A stretch of 43,328 nucleotides of DNA from Mycobacterium sp. NS-7484 (GTDB taxonomy: Bacteria; Actinomycetota; Actinomycetes; Mycobacteriales; Mycobacteriaceae), in the NCBI RefSeq assembly GCF_001953975.1, contig NZ_MBEJ01000025.1, forward strand, positions 1-43,328. The letters are read 5' to 3'. The position numbers and the translations under genes are program-made. Positions 1 to 7,379 of the stretch are shown here, piece by piece; within the stretch, counting starts at the first letter, position 1; each line of letters begins with the position of its first letter. The notes beneath the pieces were generated by a model. The model saw only the letters and a list, made by a program, of their open reading frames with translations, was not told where the DNA came from and did no database searches.

Positions 1-91
1 TCCATTGGGCCTACGCGCGCACTTCCGATGAGGCAACGATTCACCGTTTCACGCGCATTCCTGATGAGTCAACGCGGTCATCCTCGAGGTG

Positions 92-97
92 TATAGT
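92..97 (+). promoter_or_regulatory. -10 element (TATAGT), probable leaderless promoter
   Basis: TATAGT fits the mycobacterial TANNNT -10 consensus. It ends seven bases before the ATG at 105, so transcription would be expected to start at or next to the start codon. No Shine-Dalgarno sequence precedes the ATG, which fits a leaderless mRNA, a common mode in mycobacteria. No clear -35 is visible. Confidence 0.5.
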
Positions 98-104
98 CGC
101 ACAT

Positions 105-1373
105 ATGTTCGAAGAATACGCAACGATCGCCGCGGACGCCGACGAGGCGACCCTGCGGGAACGCATCGCGGAACTCGAACGGCTCAAGTCGGCCGCTGCA
201 GCCGGGCAGGCCCGCGCCACCGCCGCATTGGACGCCGCACGCAGGGCCGCCGAAGCCGCCGCGGGCGTACCCATCCGTCAGCGCGGCCGCGGGCTGGGGT
301 CGGAAATCGGTATGGCGCGGCTGGATTCACCGACCCGCGGCAGCCATCACCTCACCGACGCCAGGATTTTGGTTCGCGACCTTCGCCATACGCTGCACGC
401 CTTGGAAACCGGCATCCTCACCGAATCACGCGCCCGGCTGATCGTGCGCGAAGCAGCCTGCCTGTCCCCCGCCGATCGGCGGCGCTTCGACGAAGAGCTG
501 TGTGGCGATGCCTCGACGCTCGAGGGCCTCGGTGATGCGCGAATCACATCTGAGGCCAAAAGAATTGCCTGCCAATTGGATCCACAGGCGGTCGCCAACC
601 GGGCCGCCAGAGCACCGGAAGATCGCAACGTCACCTTCCGACCCGCGGCCGACAACATGGCGATGATGACCGTCGTGCTACCGGCCACCGACGCTGCGGC
701 TGTCCGCGGCGCTCTCAACGCCGCAGCCGACAGCCGCACCGACGGCCGCAACCGTGGCCAGGCAATGGCGGACACTGTGGTCGCGCGGATCACCGGCCGT
801 GAGGCGGCCGCGCCCCTCCGTGTCGGGGTCAATCTGGTGCTCTCAGACGAGACGCTCTTCGCCGGCGCCGCCCATCCGGCACGCCTGGAAGGCTACGGAC
901 CCATCCCCGCCTCCGTGGCGCGCCGTCTGATCAGTGACGCCCTGGACGCCGACGATTCCTGGGTCACCCTGCGACGGCTCTACGCGGCTCCAGACACCGG
1001 CGCCCTGGTTGCCATGGAATCGCGTTCGCGGCGGTTCCCCAAAGGCCTGGCCCGGTTCATCGCGGTGCGCGACGAAATCTGTCGCACCCCGTACTGCAAC
1101 GCCCCGATCCGGCACATCGACCACGTCACCCCGTATCACCGCCACGGCCCGACCAGCGCCGATAACGGTGAAGGACTGTGTGAACGCTGCAATTACGTCA
1201 AAGAAGCACCCGGCTGGCAGGTGGTGCCAGGGGTCGATGAGTTCGGCCGGCACTGCACCGAACACATCACTCCGACCGGCGCCATCTACCGTTCGACCGC
1301 GCCACCACTACCGGGCGGAATTCGAAGACTCACCCGGGAAATCCACGTGGTGTTCAACAAGCCCGCGGCCTAG
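105..1373 (+). CDS. DUF222 / HNH endonuclease domain protein (13E12 repeat family)
   Basis: The 422-residue protein has the two-part layout of the actinobacterial 13E12 family. An alpha-helical, Ala/Arg-rich DUF222 region fills roughly residues 1-300. A C-terminal HNH module covers about 325-375, with the readable pattern CRTPYCN..IRHIDHVTPY...N..GLCERCNYVKEAPGW, containing the zinc-binding cysteines and the IDH / N / H-type catalytic core. Family members are usually multicopy and of unknown biological role; nuclease activity is inferred only from the HNH motif. The start is set by the -10 just upstream. The gene converges on ruvB with about 20 bases between stop codons. It appears intact. 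Confidence 0.85.
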   Translation: MFEEYATIAADADEATLRERIAELERLKSAAAAGQARATAALDAARRAAEAAAGVPIRQRGRGLGSEIGMARLDSPTRGSHHLTDARILVRDLRHTLHALETGILTESRARLIVREAACLSPADRRRFDEELCGDASTLEGLGDARITSEAKRIACQLDPQAVANRAARAPEDRNVTFRPAADNMAMMTVVLPATDAAAVRGALNAAADSRTDGRNRGQAMADTVVARITGREAAAPLRVGVNLVLSDETLFAGAAHPARLEGYGPIPASVARRLISDALDADDSWVTLRRLYAAPDTGALVAMESRSRRFPKGLARFIAVRDEICRTPYCNAPIRHIDHVTPYHRHGPTSADNGEGLCERCNYVKEAPGWQVVPGVDEFGRHCTEHITPTGAIYRSTAPPLPGGIRRLTREIHVVFNKPAA

Positions 1374-1393
1374 AGCAGTAACGACCATGCGGT

Positions 1394-2449
1394 CTATTCG
1401 AACAGCCCGGGCTGGCCTAACCCGGTGACCGGCGGTTGCATCCCCAGATGCGTCCACGCCAGCGGGGTGGCTACCCGGCCCCTCGGGGTGCGGGCCACCA
1501 TCCCGGCACGCACCAGGAAGGGTTCGCAGACCTCCTCGACGGTGGTGGCTTCCTCCCCCACCGCCACTGCGAGCGTGGACACCCCGACCGGGCCACCGCC
1601 GAAACTACGGGTCAGTGCGGACAATACGGCCCGGTCCAGCCGATCGAGGCCCAGTTCGTCGACGTCGTAGACCTCAAGAGCGGCCTTGGCGATATCGCGG
1701 GTGATCACGCCGTCGGCACGCACCTCGGCGTAGTCCCGGACCCGGCGCAGCAGCCGGTTGGCGATACGTGGCGTCCCACGGGATCGGCGGGCGATCTCGG
1801 TGCCGGCCTCAGCACCGAGGTGGATGCCGAGGATGCCCGCGGACCGGGCCAGCACGCGCTCGAGCTCAACAGGTTCGTAGAAATCCATGTGTGCGGTGAA
1901 CCCGAACCGGTCGCGCAGTGGGCCCGTCAATGCCCCTGACCGAGTGGTGGCGCCCACCAGCGTGAAGGGTGCTACTTCGAGCGGAATCGACGTGGCGCCA
2001 GGGCCTTTGCCCACCACCACGTCGACGCGGAAGTCCTCCATTGCCAGATACAGCATTTCCTCGGCGGGCCGGGCGATGCGGTGGATCTCGTCGATGAACA
2101 GCACATCGTGCTCGACGAGGTTGGACAGCATCGCGGCCAAGTCGCCAGCCCGCTCCAACGCCGGACCGGACGTGAGCCGCAGCGAGGATCCCAACTCGGC
2201 CGCGATGATCATCGCCAGCGACGTCTTGCCGAGCCCCGGTGGACCCGACAGCAGGATGTGATCCGGTGTGCCACCGCGGTTTTTGGCGCCTTCGATGACC
2301 AACTGCAGCTGCTCGCGCACCCGGGGCTGGCCGATGAACTCACCCAGCGAGCGCGGACGCAAGCTGGCATCGATATCGCCCTCACCGACCGTCAGCGCCG
2401 GCGAGACCTCCCGCTCGTCGGACTCCTCGGCGTCATCGAAACGGCCCAT
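1394..2449 (-). CDS. ruvB: Holliday junction branch-migration ATPase RuvB
   Basis: RuvB is the AAA+ motor that drives branch migration of Holliday junctions bound by RuvA during recombinational repair. The 351-residue product has Walker [10 protein letters not shown] at 69-77, Walker B FIDEIH around 118-123, the sensor and arginine-finger segment VGATTR at about 165-170, and a C-terminal winged helix ending near HLGM. Length is normal for the family. Its ATG overlaps the ruvA stop by one base (TAATG), so translation is probably coupled. It is the last gene of ruvCAB, controlled from the LexA-like site upstream of ruvC. Confidence 0.97.
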   Translation of the reverse strand: MGRFDDAEESDEREVSPALTVGEGDIDASLRPRSLGEFIGQPRVREQLQLVIEGAKNRGGTPDHILLSGPPGLGKTSLAMIIAAELGSSLRLTSGPALERAGDLAAMLSNLVEHDVLFIDEIHRIARPAEEMLYLAMEDFRVDVVVGKGPGATSIPLEVAPFTLVGATTRSGALTGPLRDRFGFTAHMDFYEPVELERVLARSAGILGIHLGAEAGTEIARRSRGTPRIANRLLRRVRDYAEVRADGVITRDIAKAALEVYDVDELGLDRLDRAVLSALTRSFGGGPVGVSTLAVAVGEEATTVEEVCEPFLVRAGMVARTPRGRVATPLAWTHLGMQPPVTGLGQPGLFE

Positions 2450-3036
2450 TACTTCTTACCCAACATGGACAACGCCGCACGCAGCGCCGACGACGTGGTG
2501 GCCTCGGGATCGTTGGCCAGCACCTTGTCGGTGGCCTCCTCGGCCTGCTTGACGGCAAAGCCAAGTCCGACAAGGGCTTCCACCACCGGCGCCCGCACCG
2601 CATGACCGATGGCGCCGCCGGCGGCCCCGGGGGTGACCGGACCGATCTTGTCGCGCAATTCGAGCACCATGCGCTCGGCGCCGCGTTTACCGATGCCCGG
2701 AACCCGCGTCAGCGCGGTGACGTCGCCGTCGGCCAACGCCTGCCGCAGCGCCTGCGGGTCGTACACTGCCAACGTCGCCAAGGCGATCTTCGGCCCGACC
2801 CCGGACACCCCGAGCAGCGTGAGGAACAGATCGCGGGCCTCACCGTCGGCAAACCCGTAGAGCGTCATCGAATCCTCACGCACGATCATCGCGGTGATCA
2901 GGCGGGACTCGGTGCCGCGGCGCAGGTTCGCCAGCGTCGAAGGCGTGGCCATCACCTTGTAGCCGACACCGGCAGCCTCGATCACGGCATGGTCGAGCGC
3001 GATGTCGATGACCTCGCCCCGCACCGAGGCGATCAT
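2449..3036 (-). CDS. ruvA: Holliday junction DNA-binding subunit RuvA
   Basis: RuvA forms the tetramer that holds the four-way junction and loads RuvB. The 195-residue protein starts with the expected OB fold ([20 protein letters not shown]). It carries two helix-hairpin-helix motifs, [16 protein letters not shown] near 79-94 and [16 protein letters not shown] near 114-130. A C-terminal domain III contacts RuvB (VEALVGLGF). Its start overlaps the ruvC stop by four bases (ATGA), and its stop overlaps the ruvB start by one, giving a tightly coupled operon. Confidence 0.97.
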   Translation of the reverse strand: MIASVRGEVIDIALDHAVIEAAGVGYKVMATPSTLANLRRGTESRLITAMIVREDSMTLYGFADGEARDLFLTLLGVSGVGPKIALATLAVYDPQALRQALADGDVTALTRVPGIGKRGAERMVLELRDKIGPVTPGAAGGAIGHAVRAPVVEALVGLGFAVKQAEEATDKVLANDPEATTSSALRAALSMLGKK

Positions 3037-3590
3037 GCCCGGGCCGCCTTGAGTTTCGCCGTGTACTTGCGCCGTTGTTCAGCGGCCATGGCCTCGGCGG
3101 CGGCCATCCGCGCGATCATCGGCGCCCGCCAGCAGTGGCAGATCGCCAGGGCCAGGGCGTCCGCGGCGTCGGCCGGTGTCGGTTTGGCTTGCAGCGCAAG
3201 AATTCTGGTGATCATCTCGGTGACCTGCGCCTTGCCGGCGCGACCGTTGCCGGTGACGGCCGCCTTGACCTCGGAGGGAGTGTGAAAGTGCACCTCGATG
3301 TCACGCCGGGCGGCGGCCAGCGCGATCACCCCGCCGGCCTGCGCCGTTCCCATCACAGTCGAGACATTTTGTTGCGCGAAGACCCGCTCGATCGCGATCA
3401 CATCCGGCCGATGGGTGTCCATCCAGTACTCGGCAACGTCGCTGATCTCCAGCAGCCGCTTGTGCAGCGGTGTATCGGCCGGGGTGCGGACCACGTCCAC
3501 ATCCAGCGCAGTCACCTTCCGGCCCTGGCCGCTCTCGACCACCGACAGGCCGCAGCGCGTCAACCCGGGATCCACTCCCATCACCCGCAC
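3033..3590 (-). CDS. ruvC: Holliday junction resolvase RuvC
   Basis: RuvC is the RNase H-fold endonuclease that resolves Holliday junctions bound by RuvAB. The four acidic catalytic residues are visible: D7 (MGVDPG), E68 (AIERVF), D141 and D144 ([11 protein letters not shown]). I chose the GTG at 3590, giving 185 residues beginning [14 protein letters not shown]. It aligns with known RuvC N-termini and has an AAGGGG ribosome-binding site a few bases upstream. The open frame extends upstream to 3665, but that extension reads through the promoter and LexA-like box and is not credible. First gene of ruvCAB. Confidence 0.95.
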   Translation of the reverse strand: MRVMGVDPGLTRCGLSVVESGQGRKVTALDVDVVRTPADTPLHKRLLEISDVAEYWMDTHRPDVIAIERVFAQQNVSTVMGTAQAGGVIALAAARRDIEVHFHTPSEVKAAVTGNGRAGKAQVTEMITRILALQAKPTPADAADALALAICHCWRAPMIARMAAAEAMAAEQRRKYTAKLKAARA

Positions 3591-3604
3591 ACGAACCCCT
3601 TCGT

Positions 3605-3627
3605 CAGAACATCTGTTCGATAGCCTA
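3605..3627 (-). promoter_or_regulatory. LexA-like SOS box and -10 of the ruvCAB operon
   Basis: On the minus strand 3620-3605 reads TCGAACAGATGTTCTG, matching the actinobacterial LexA consensus TCGAAC-N4-GTTCGA at all but the last two positions. A TANNNT -10 (TAGGCT, 3627-3622) abuts it, so the site would cover the transcription start. This fits damage-inducible control of ruvCAB, as is known in mycobacteria. Confidence 0.7.
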
Positions 3628-3665
3628 GCGGGCCACGCCGACGGGGCGACGCAGGGACACGCCAA

Positions 3666-3965
3666 TCAGCGAGACGCGCCGATGTTGCGGCGGATCTCCT
3701 CCATCCGTCGGCGGGAGGCCCGCCATCCCCGGACGCGCTCGGTCCCGACTTCCCGGCCGGCCTGTTCGATGATGATCGTCCACGGCACTCCGAGGAATTT
3801 CGCCAGGAACCAGAACGGCCAGGCCAGCAATTGCAGCAACACCACTATGCTCAAGATCGCCCCGATCACACCGTCGGAGTCGGTCCACGTGTCGGGCCCG
3901 GACATCCATTTGCGCCGCACATTCCACACCACACCGCGCGGGTCGGTCACCGCCTCGTTCGTCAT
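3666..3965 (-). CDS. Small conserved-type membrane protein of unknown function
   Basis: The 99-residue protein starts MTNEAVTDPRGVVW. It has one hydrophobic stretch (ILSIVVLLQLLAWPFWFLA, about 33-51) followed by an amphipathic, positively charged tail (WRASRRRMEEIRRN) that probably lies in the cytoplasm. I do not recognise a family with a known function. The start at 3965 was chosen because a GGGGAG ribosome-binding site lies eight bases upstream. An ATG two codons earlier (3971) is possible but too close to it. The gene lies just upstream of the ruvCAB promoter in the same orientation, and its stop is only about 40 bases from the LexA-like box. Confidence 0.6.
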   Translation of the reverse strand: MTNEAVTDPRGVVWNVRRKWMSGPDTWTDSDGVIGAILSIVVLLQLLAWPFWFLAKFLGVPWTIIIEQAGREVGTERVRGWRASRRRMEEIRRNIGASR

Positions 3966-3987
3966 CCCCATGGCTCCCCGTTCCGGC

Positions 3988-4590
3988 TCATTTCGCCGTA
4001 ACAGTAGACAGGCGGGCGCCGAGGGCAATCCCGCGGTAGGACGGAGCCAAAGCGCGGCCGGCGGCATGGAGCGGCTGGACGTCGCGGAGCGCTCGCGCCA
4101 GGATGAACGCACCCTCGAGGGCTGCCACGACGGCCACCGTCACGTCACGCGCCGCTGCCGGGTCCACGCCGCGTTGGGCGAAATAGTCGGCGCCGCCGTC
4201 CAGCCACGCGGTGAACACGCCGGCCGCAGCCGTTCGCAACTCCTCGACGGTGTCGGAGGTTTCGGCAGCCACGGTGCCGACCGGGCACATGTTCGCGAAT
4301 CCACTGGCCGCCATGTCCTCAGCAGCCTGGTTGAAGATCCCCTCGATGGCCTGCCCGAGATCGTCGTACTCGTCGACGATGGTCGGGATGAGCAGTCCGT
4401 AGGCGGCCCCCGCGTCGATCAGTGCCTCGCGGGCGATTTGCAGTTTTCCGCCGCGGAAGTGGTGGTAGAGCGATCCGATCGGGGCTCCGGAGGCCACCAC
4501 GATGTCTTTCATACCGACCGCCGCATAGCCCTTGTGCCGCATCAGCTCGACGGTGGCGGTCAGGATCTTCTCCCGGGTGGACCTTGCCAT
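3988..4590 (-). CDS. TetR/AcrR family transcriptional regulator
   Basis: This 200-residue one-component regulator has an N-terminal TetR helix-turn-helix (GYAAVGMKDIVVASGAPIGS followed by LYHHF, about residues 21-45) and a C-terminal ligand domain resembling the LmrA/YxaF type, with a conserved Cys in NMCPVGTV. An AGGAGG ribosome-binding site lies five bases before the ATG. It is transcribed divergently from the alpha/beta hydrolase at 4657. The spacer holds overlapping inverted repeats, so repression of both itself and the hydrolase-reductase pair is the likely role. The ligand is unknown. Confidence 0.88.
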   Translation of the reverse strand: MARSTREKILTATVELMRHKGYAAVGMKDIVVASGAPIGSLYHHFRGGKLQIAREALIDAGAAYGLLIPTIVDEYDDLGQAIEGIFNQAAEDMAASGFANMCPVGTVAAETSDTVEELRTAAAGVFTAWLDGGADYFAQRGVDPAAARDVTVAVVAALEGAFILARALRDVQPLHAAGRALAPSYRGIALGARLSTVTAK

Positions 4591-4610
4591 CTGAACCTCC
4601 TACAGACAGA

Positions 4611-4642
4611 CTAGAGCACACATTCTAGAATCATTGTTCTAG
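4611..4642. promoter_or_regulatory. Overlapping inverted repeats, candidate TetR operator
   Basis: Three CTAG-centred half-sites occur in 32 bases. CTAGA (4611-4615) pairs with TCTAG (4624-4628), and CTAGAA (4625-4630) pairs with TTCTAG (4637-4642). The second repeat, CTAGAATCATTGTTCTAG, is an 18-base site with perfect 6-base arms. The shared middle element would allow two dimers to bind side by side. The location between the divergent TetR gene and hydrolase supports an operator; the regulator-site link is inference. Confidence 0.6.
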
Positions 4643-4656
4643 CGCCTGGAGTCGAT

Positions 4657-5490
4657 ATGAAGACAGTGGAACTACCCGTCGGAACCATCGAATATCGGGA
4701 AGAAGGAGATCCGGCCGGTCCGCCCGTGGTGCTACTGCACGGACTGTTGATGAACGACACGCAGTGGGATACGACTCTGCCGCTGCTGCCCAGCGGCTTC
4801 CGCTACCTGTTGCCGGTGCTGCCCATGGGTGGACACCGCATCCCCATGCCCGACGGCACCGACCTCAGGATGGACCGGATGCTGGGCATCGTCGCCGATT
4901 TCCTCGACGCCCTGGATCTGGCCGACGTCACGCTGATTGTCAGCGACTGGGGCGGTCCGCTGTTCCTGACCGATACCGGCCGTGACAAACGCATTGCGCG
5001 ACTGGTGATCTGCCCGTCGGAGGCGTTCGACAACTTCCCGCCGGCGCCCTACGCCACGGTGCTGTGGCTCGCCAGCCGCACCACCGGCACCGTCTCCTTT
5101 GCGCTGCGCCAGATGCGGATCGAGTGGCTGCGCCGGCAACCGATGCTGTGGGGCGAGATGTCGAAAAGGCCGATTCCCCAACACATTTTCGAGGGTTGGA
5201 CCGATGCCGCGCTGGCCGATCGACGGATCCGCCGCGACCTGATCAGCTACTGCCGCAGCCGATTCGACAAGGCCGAGTTGATCCGGGCCACCAATGCGCT
5301 GGCCGATTTCACCGGCCCGGCGCTGGTGTTGTGGAGCGACAACACCGTGATGCCGCCCGCACACGGTCGCCGCCTGGCCGAGCTACTTCCCAACGGGCAA
5401 CTGCGCCAGATCGACGACGCCAAGGTGCTGATCATGCTCGATCAACCCGAACGCACCGCCGAGGAGATCGGCCGCTTCCTGACCCAGTGA
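4657..5490 (+). CDS. Alpha/beta-hydrolase fold protein with Asp nucleophile elbow, His apparently missing
   Basis: The 277-residue protein has the alpha/beta-hydrolase core: an oxyanion-hole HGL motif at 28-30 (VVLLHGLLMNDTQW) and a nucleophile elbow VSDWGGP with Asp97 and Trp98, as in haloalkane dehalogenases and related hydrolases. A likely catalytic acid strand is LVLWSDNTVMPP. Where the catalytic His is normally found, before the final helix, it reads IDDAKVLIMLDQPE, with Val or Leu instead of His. So a classical hydrolase cycle is doubtful. This may be a subfamily trait rather than a local mutation. It is divergent from the TetR gene and probably co-transcribed with the reductase 35 bases downstream. 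Substrate unknown. Confidence 0.8.
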   Translation: MKTVELPVGTIEYREEGDPAGPPVVLLHGLLMNDTQWDTTLPLLPSGFRYLLPVLPMGGHRIPMPDGTDLRMDRMLGIVADFLDALDLADVTLIVSDWGGPLFLTDTGRDKRIARLVICPSEAFDNFPPAPYATVLWLASRTTGTVSFALRQMRIEWLRRQPMLWGEMSKRPIPQHIFEGWTDAALADRRIRRDLISYCRSRFDKAELIRATNALADFTGPALVLWSDNTVMPPAHGRRLAELLPNGQLRQIDDAKVLIMLDQPERTAEEIGRFLTQ

Positions 5491-5525
5491 GCCACCCGGG
5501 GATACCGTGTCCCTAGGAGGTAACT

Positions 5526-6176
5526 ATGCGCGTGGTCATCGCGGGCGGACACGGGAAGATCGCCCTCATTCTGGAACGGTTGCTGTCGGCACGGGGCGAC
5601 GAGGCGATCGGCCTCATCCGAAACCCCGACCAGTCAGCCGATTTGGCGGCGGGCGGGGCAGAAGCCGTCGTGCTCGACCTGGAGCAGGCGTCGGTCACGG
5701 AGGTGGCCGACGCCGTGCGCGGCGCTGATGCCGTGGTGTTCGCCGCCGGGGCCGGGCCGGGCAGCGGGGCCGCACGCAAGCAGACCGTCGACCGGGATGC
5801 CGCGATCCTGCTGGCCGACGCCGCCGAGGCGGCGGGCGTGAGCCGCTACGTGATGGTGTCGGCGCTGTCGGCCGACGACCGCTCGCTCGATGAGAACTAC
5901 GACGACGTGTTTCGGGCCTACATGCACGCCAAGTCCGAGGCTGACGCCGACGTGCGTGCGCGCGCCGGCTTACGCACCACGATCGTGCGACCGGGCGGAC
6001 TCACCGACGAGCCCGGCAGCGGACACGTGACCGTCGCCGAATCGACGGGCCGGGGCAGCATCCCCCGCGAGGATGTGGCACGCGTGCTGCTCGCCGTCCT
6101 GGACAAGCCGGAGACCGCCGGCCGTACGTTCGAGGTGATCTCCGGAAAGACGCCGATCGACGCGGCGCTGCACTGA
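5526..6176 (+). CDS. NAD(P)-binding atypical SDR (NAD(P)H-binding domain protein)
   Basis: The 216-residue Rossmann-fold protein begins MRVVIAGGHGKIALIL, a GGxGxxA nucleotide-binding loop at residues 7-12 typical of the atypical SDR / NmrA-like YhfK group. Mid-protein are YVMVSALSADD and a Tyr-x-x-x-Lys-like AYMHAKSEAD. The C-terminus (IPREDVARVLLAVLD...TFEVISG) is characteristic of these small NAD(P)H-binding proteins, which act as reductases or redox sensors. A very strong ribosome-binding site, TAGGAGG, lies five bases before the ATG. It follows the alpha/beta hydrolase and is likely under the same TetR regulator. It converges on yebC. Confidence 0.85.
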   Translation: MRVVIAGGHGKIALILERLLSARGDEAIGLIRNPDQSADLAAGGAEAVVLDLEQASVTEVADAVRGADAVVFAAGAGPGSGAARKQTVDRDAAILLADAAEAAGVSRYVMVSALSADDRSLDENYDDVFRAYMHAKSEADADVRARAGLRTTIVRPGGLTDEPGSGHVTVAESTGRGSIPREDVARVLLAVLDKPETAGRTFEVISGKTPIDAALH

Positions 6177-6191
6177 GCCCTGGTAGGCCGA

Positions 6192-6947
6192 CTACTCCTC
6201 GTCGAGCTGCGCGGCGACGTCGTCGGGGATGTCGATGTTGGTGTAGACGTCTTGCACGTCGTCACTGTCTTCCAGTGCGTCGACCAGCTTGAGCACCTTG
6301 CGCGCGCCTTCGAGATCGACCGGCACCGTGACCGAGGGCTGGAAGCTGGCCTCGGCCGACTCGTAGTCGATGCCGGCGTCCTGCAACGCGGTGCGCACCG
6401 CGACCAGGTCCGTGGGCTCGGAGATGATCTCGAAGGAGTCACCGAGGTCGTTGACCTCCTCGGCTCCGGCTTCCAGGACGGCCATCAGCACGTCGTCCTC
6501 GGTCAGGCCGTTCTTCTCCAGCGTCACCACGCCCTTGCGGGAGAACAGGTAGGCCACCGAGCCCGGGTCGGCCATGTTGCCGCCGTTGCGGGTCATCGCG
6601 ACGCGCACCTCACCGGCCGCCCGGTTGCGGTTGTCGGTCAGGCACTCGATGAGCACCGCCACACCGTTGGGGCCGTAACCCTCGTAGGTGATGTTCTGCC
6701 AGTCGGCGCCGCCGGCCTCTTCACCGCCGCCGCGCTTGCGGGCGCGCTCGATGTTGTCGTTGGGTACCGAGCTCTTCTTCGCCTTCTGGATGGCGTCGTA
6801 GAGCGTGGGGTTACCGGCCGGATCTCCCCCGCCGACACGTGCCGCGACCTCGATATTCTTGATCAACTTGGCGAACATCTTGCCGCGCTTGGCGTCGATG
6901 ACGGCCTTCTTGTGCTTGGTGGTGGCCCACTTGGAATGGCCGCTCAT
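6192..6947 (-). CDS. YebC/PmpR family protein (TACO1-like)
   Basis: The 251-residue protein begins with the diagnostic [22 protein letters not shown] segment and contains [11 protein letters not shown] and [20 protein letters not shown]. These define the three-domain YebC/PmpR/TACO1 family. Members are described both as DNA-binding regulators and as ribosome-associated factors helping translation through proline-rich stretches; which applies here cannot be read from sequence. An acidic C-terminus ([12 protein letters not shown]) is usual in actinobacteria. In M. tuberculosis the homologue (Rv2603c, from memory) sits directly beside pdxT; here about 6.5 kb of other genes separate them. Confidence 0.93.
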   Translation of the reverse strand: MSGHSKWATTKHKKAVIDAKRGKMFAKLIKNIEVAARVGGGDPAGNPTLYDAIQKAKKSSVPNDNIERARKRGGGEEAGGADWQNITYEGYGPNGVAVLIECLTDNRNRAAGEVRVAMTRNGGNMADPGSVAYLFSRKGVVTLEKNGLTEDDVLMAVLEAGAEEVNDLGDSFEIISEPTDLVAVRTALQDAGIDYESAEASFQPSVTVPVDLEGARKVLKLVDALEDSDDVQDVYTNIDIPDDVAAQLDEE

Positions 6948-6986
6948 GCAGGTACGCCCCTTTTCCGGTTAAAACTCCGGCCCTCC

Positions 6987-6992
6987 AGTTTA
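6987..6992 (-). promoter_or_regulatory. Candidate -10 (TAAACT) of yebC
   Basis: The minus strand reads TAAACT, a TANNNT-type -10, about 40 bases before the yebC ATG. An AAAAGGGG ribosome-binding tract follows in the leader. No convincing -35 was found. Confidence 0.35.
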
Positions 6993-7024
6993 CGTGGCCG
7001 GTCCTACCGCGCTCGATACGACGC

Positions 7025-7351
7025 CTACAAGGCCTGCAGCAGGACGAGCGTCGTGGCCGCCGAGGCCGCGCACAACACTGGCCAGTACCAGATGTGCCAA
7101 CGCCGCCAATGTCCGATCGCCATGCCGATCGGGGCCAGGACGACCACCGCCACGGTGAGCGCCGCCCACCCCGCCACGGTCGCCGCGTCATCGGCCTGGT
7201 CGGGGTACGCGCCGCTGAAGCCCACGGGAAAGATCGCGGCGAACGCCAGCAACACGGCAATCAAGCCGGCGAAGGCCCATACGGCCCAACTGATCACCGA
7301 CTCGACGACGCCAGGTCGACGCCGCATGGACGTTGGCGACGACGTAGACAT
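7025..7351 (-). CDS. Small hypothetical membrane protein, three predicted TM segments
   Basis: The 108-residue product from the ATG at 7351 begins MSTSSPTSMRRRPGVVE, then three hydrophobic segments: WAVWAFAGLIAVLLAFAAIF (about 22-42), VAGWAALTVAVVVLAPIGMA (about 59-79) and WYWPVLCAASAATTLVLLQA (about 87-107). A short basic HWRRWHIW loop lies between the second and third. I do not recognise the family. An alternative start is the internal ATG at 7327; neither has a strong ribosome-binding site. It lies 28 bases after the LuxC-like gene on the same strand, so it could be the last gene of that operon. Confidence 0.55.
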   Translation of the reverse strand: MSTSSPTSMRRRPGVVESVISWAVWAFAGLIAVLLAFAAIFPVGFSGAYPDQADDAATVAGWAALTVAVVVLAPIGMAIGHWRRWHIWYWPVLCAASAATTLVLLQAL

Positions 7352-7379
7352 GCCGGCAGCGTACGCCGGTGTGCGGGCG

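Noticed and set aside
4657..5490. Haloalkane dehalogenase
   Set aside because: The Asp-Trp elbow fits, but the catalytic His is missing and halide-binding residues cannot be confirmed, so no dehalogenase name was given.
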